Source of the DNA: Acidithiobacillus sulfuriphilus
GTDB taxonomy: Bacteria > Pseudomonadota > Gammaproteobacteria > Acidithiobacillales > Acidithiobacillaceae
DNA: 64,000 bases
Assembly: GCF_003721225.1 (NCBI RefSeq)
Contig: NZ_RIZI01000195.1
Location: forward strand, 18,102-82,101
Reading direction: 5' to 3'
Shown one piece after another: positions 63,859 to 64,000 of this stretch. Under the pieces are notes generated by a model. That model searched no databases, was not told where the DNA came from, and saw only the letters and a program-made list of their open reading frames with translations. Made by a program: the position numbers and the translations under genes. Numbering within the stretch: position 1 is the first letter of the stretch; each line of letters opens with the position of its first letter.

Positions 63859-64000
63859 AAGCGGCCTTCACGCTGACCCTCAACGAACGCCAGCGCTGCG
63901 ATCTGGAGTTGCTGCTCACCGGCGGCTTTGCCCCCTTGTCCCAATATCTGGGTGCCGCCGACTACGAAACGGTCCTGACCCGCATGCGGCTGGCCGATGG
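63852..64000 (+). CDS. ATP sulfurylase (sulfate adenylyltransferase), 3' partial
   Basis: Starts in the last codons of the GNAT gene (ATG at 63852). The visible 49 residues (RQRCDLELLLTGGFAPLSQYL, split by motif: CDLELLL, GGFAPLSQYL, TRMRLADG) match the N-terminal PUA-like domain of sulfate adenylyltransferase. In many bacteria this form is fused to APS kinase and makes PAPS. The window ends before the kinase could be seen. With two sulfotransferases upstream, a dedicated sulfate-activation gene is likely. Confidence 0.8.
   Translation, partial: MVKAAFTLTLNERQRCDLELLLTGGFAPLSQYLGAADYETVLTRMRLAD

Overview
The window reads as a chromosomal segment of a GC-rich, Gram-negative proteobacterium. 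I infer an Acidithiobacillus-like or gammaproteobacterial acidophile from the gene orders yceD-rpmF-plsX-fab-pabC-mltG-tmk-holB-pilZ and lexA-imuA-imuB-dnaE2, a stand-alone PEP carboxylase, a polyphosphate kinase cluster and a PAPS/sulfotransferase locus. No rRNA or species-specific marker is present, so the genus is only a guess.

Layout. 1-7582: a 5'-truncated membrane GGDEF-EAL protein, converging on a three-gene minus-strand operon for envelope glycan processing (polysaccharide deacetylase, DUF4015 glycoside-hydrolase-like protein, serine hydrolase/NamZ fusion). 7583-15409: a recombination hot spot next to tRNA-Ser(GGA). An island of about 6 kb (9347-15335) is bounded by a 17-bp direct repeat of the tRNA 3' end and carries an intact tyrosine integrase. 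Outside it lie two older integrase remnants, one fused to an IS66 remnant, and a ParDE toxin-antitoxin pair. The island holds an AT-rich three-gene cassette (membrane Mrr-like nuclease, CFI-box protein, signal-peptidase homologue lacking its catalytic lysine), a replication-relaxation-like protein, and a GC-rich, hairpin-studded non-coding stretch.

15513-25398: the core fatty acid/phospholipid operon running into tmk, holB and pilZ. 25500-29325: a REP doublet, ppc and a Maf-family pyrophosphatase. 29381-36086: a TPR membrane protein and a complete RND efflux operon behind a TetR-type palindrome with no TetR gene nearby. 36333-41413: folD, ppk1, an orphan ParA and a CYTH-CHAD protein, which suggests a polyphosphate module. 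41524-45397: a hypothetical protein, pepN and a DsbG-like protein. 45514-51357: the LexA-controlled ImuA-ImuB-DnaE2 mutasome under a consensus SOS box.

51555-57824: an envelope-stress-like group (glycine-zipper lipoprotein, Spy/CpxP-like protein, DegQ-like protease, sensor kinase, atypical response regulator). A repeated TTGTnAC motif near three genes may be its regulatory site. 58079-58601: fragments of an efflux operon and of a sulfotransferase. 58651-64000: two sulfotransferases, a GT25 glycosyltransferase, GalE, a repeat protein, a GNAT acetyltransferase and the start of an ATP sulfurylase, which together look like a locus for making a sulfated glycan with its own sulfate-activation enzyme.
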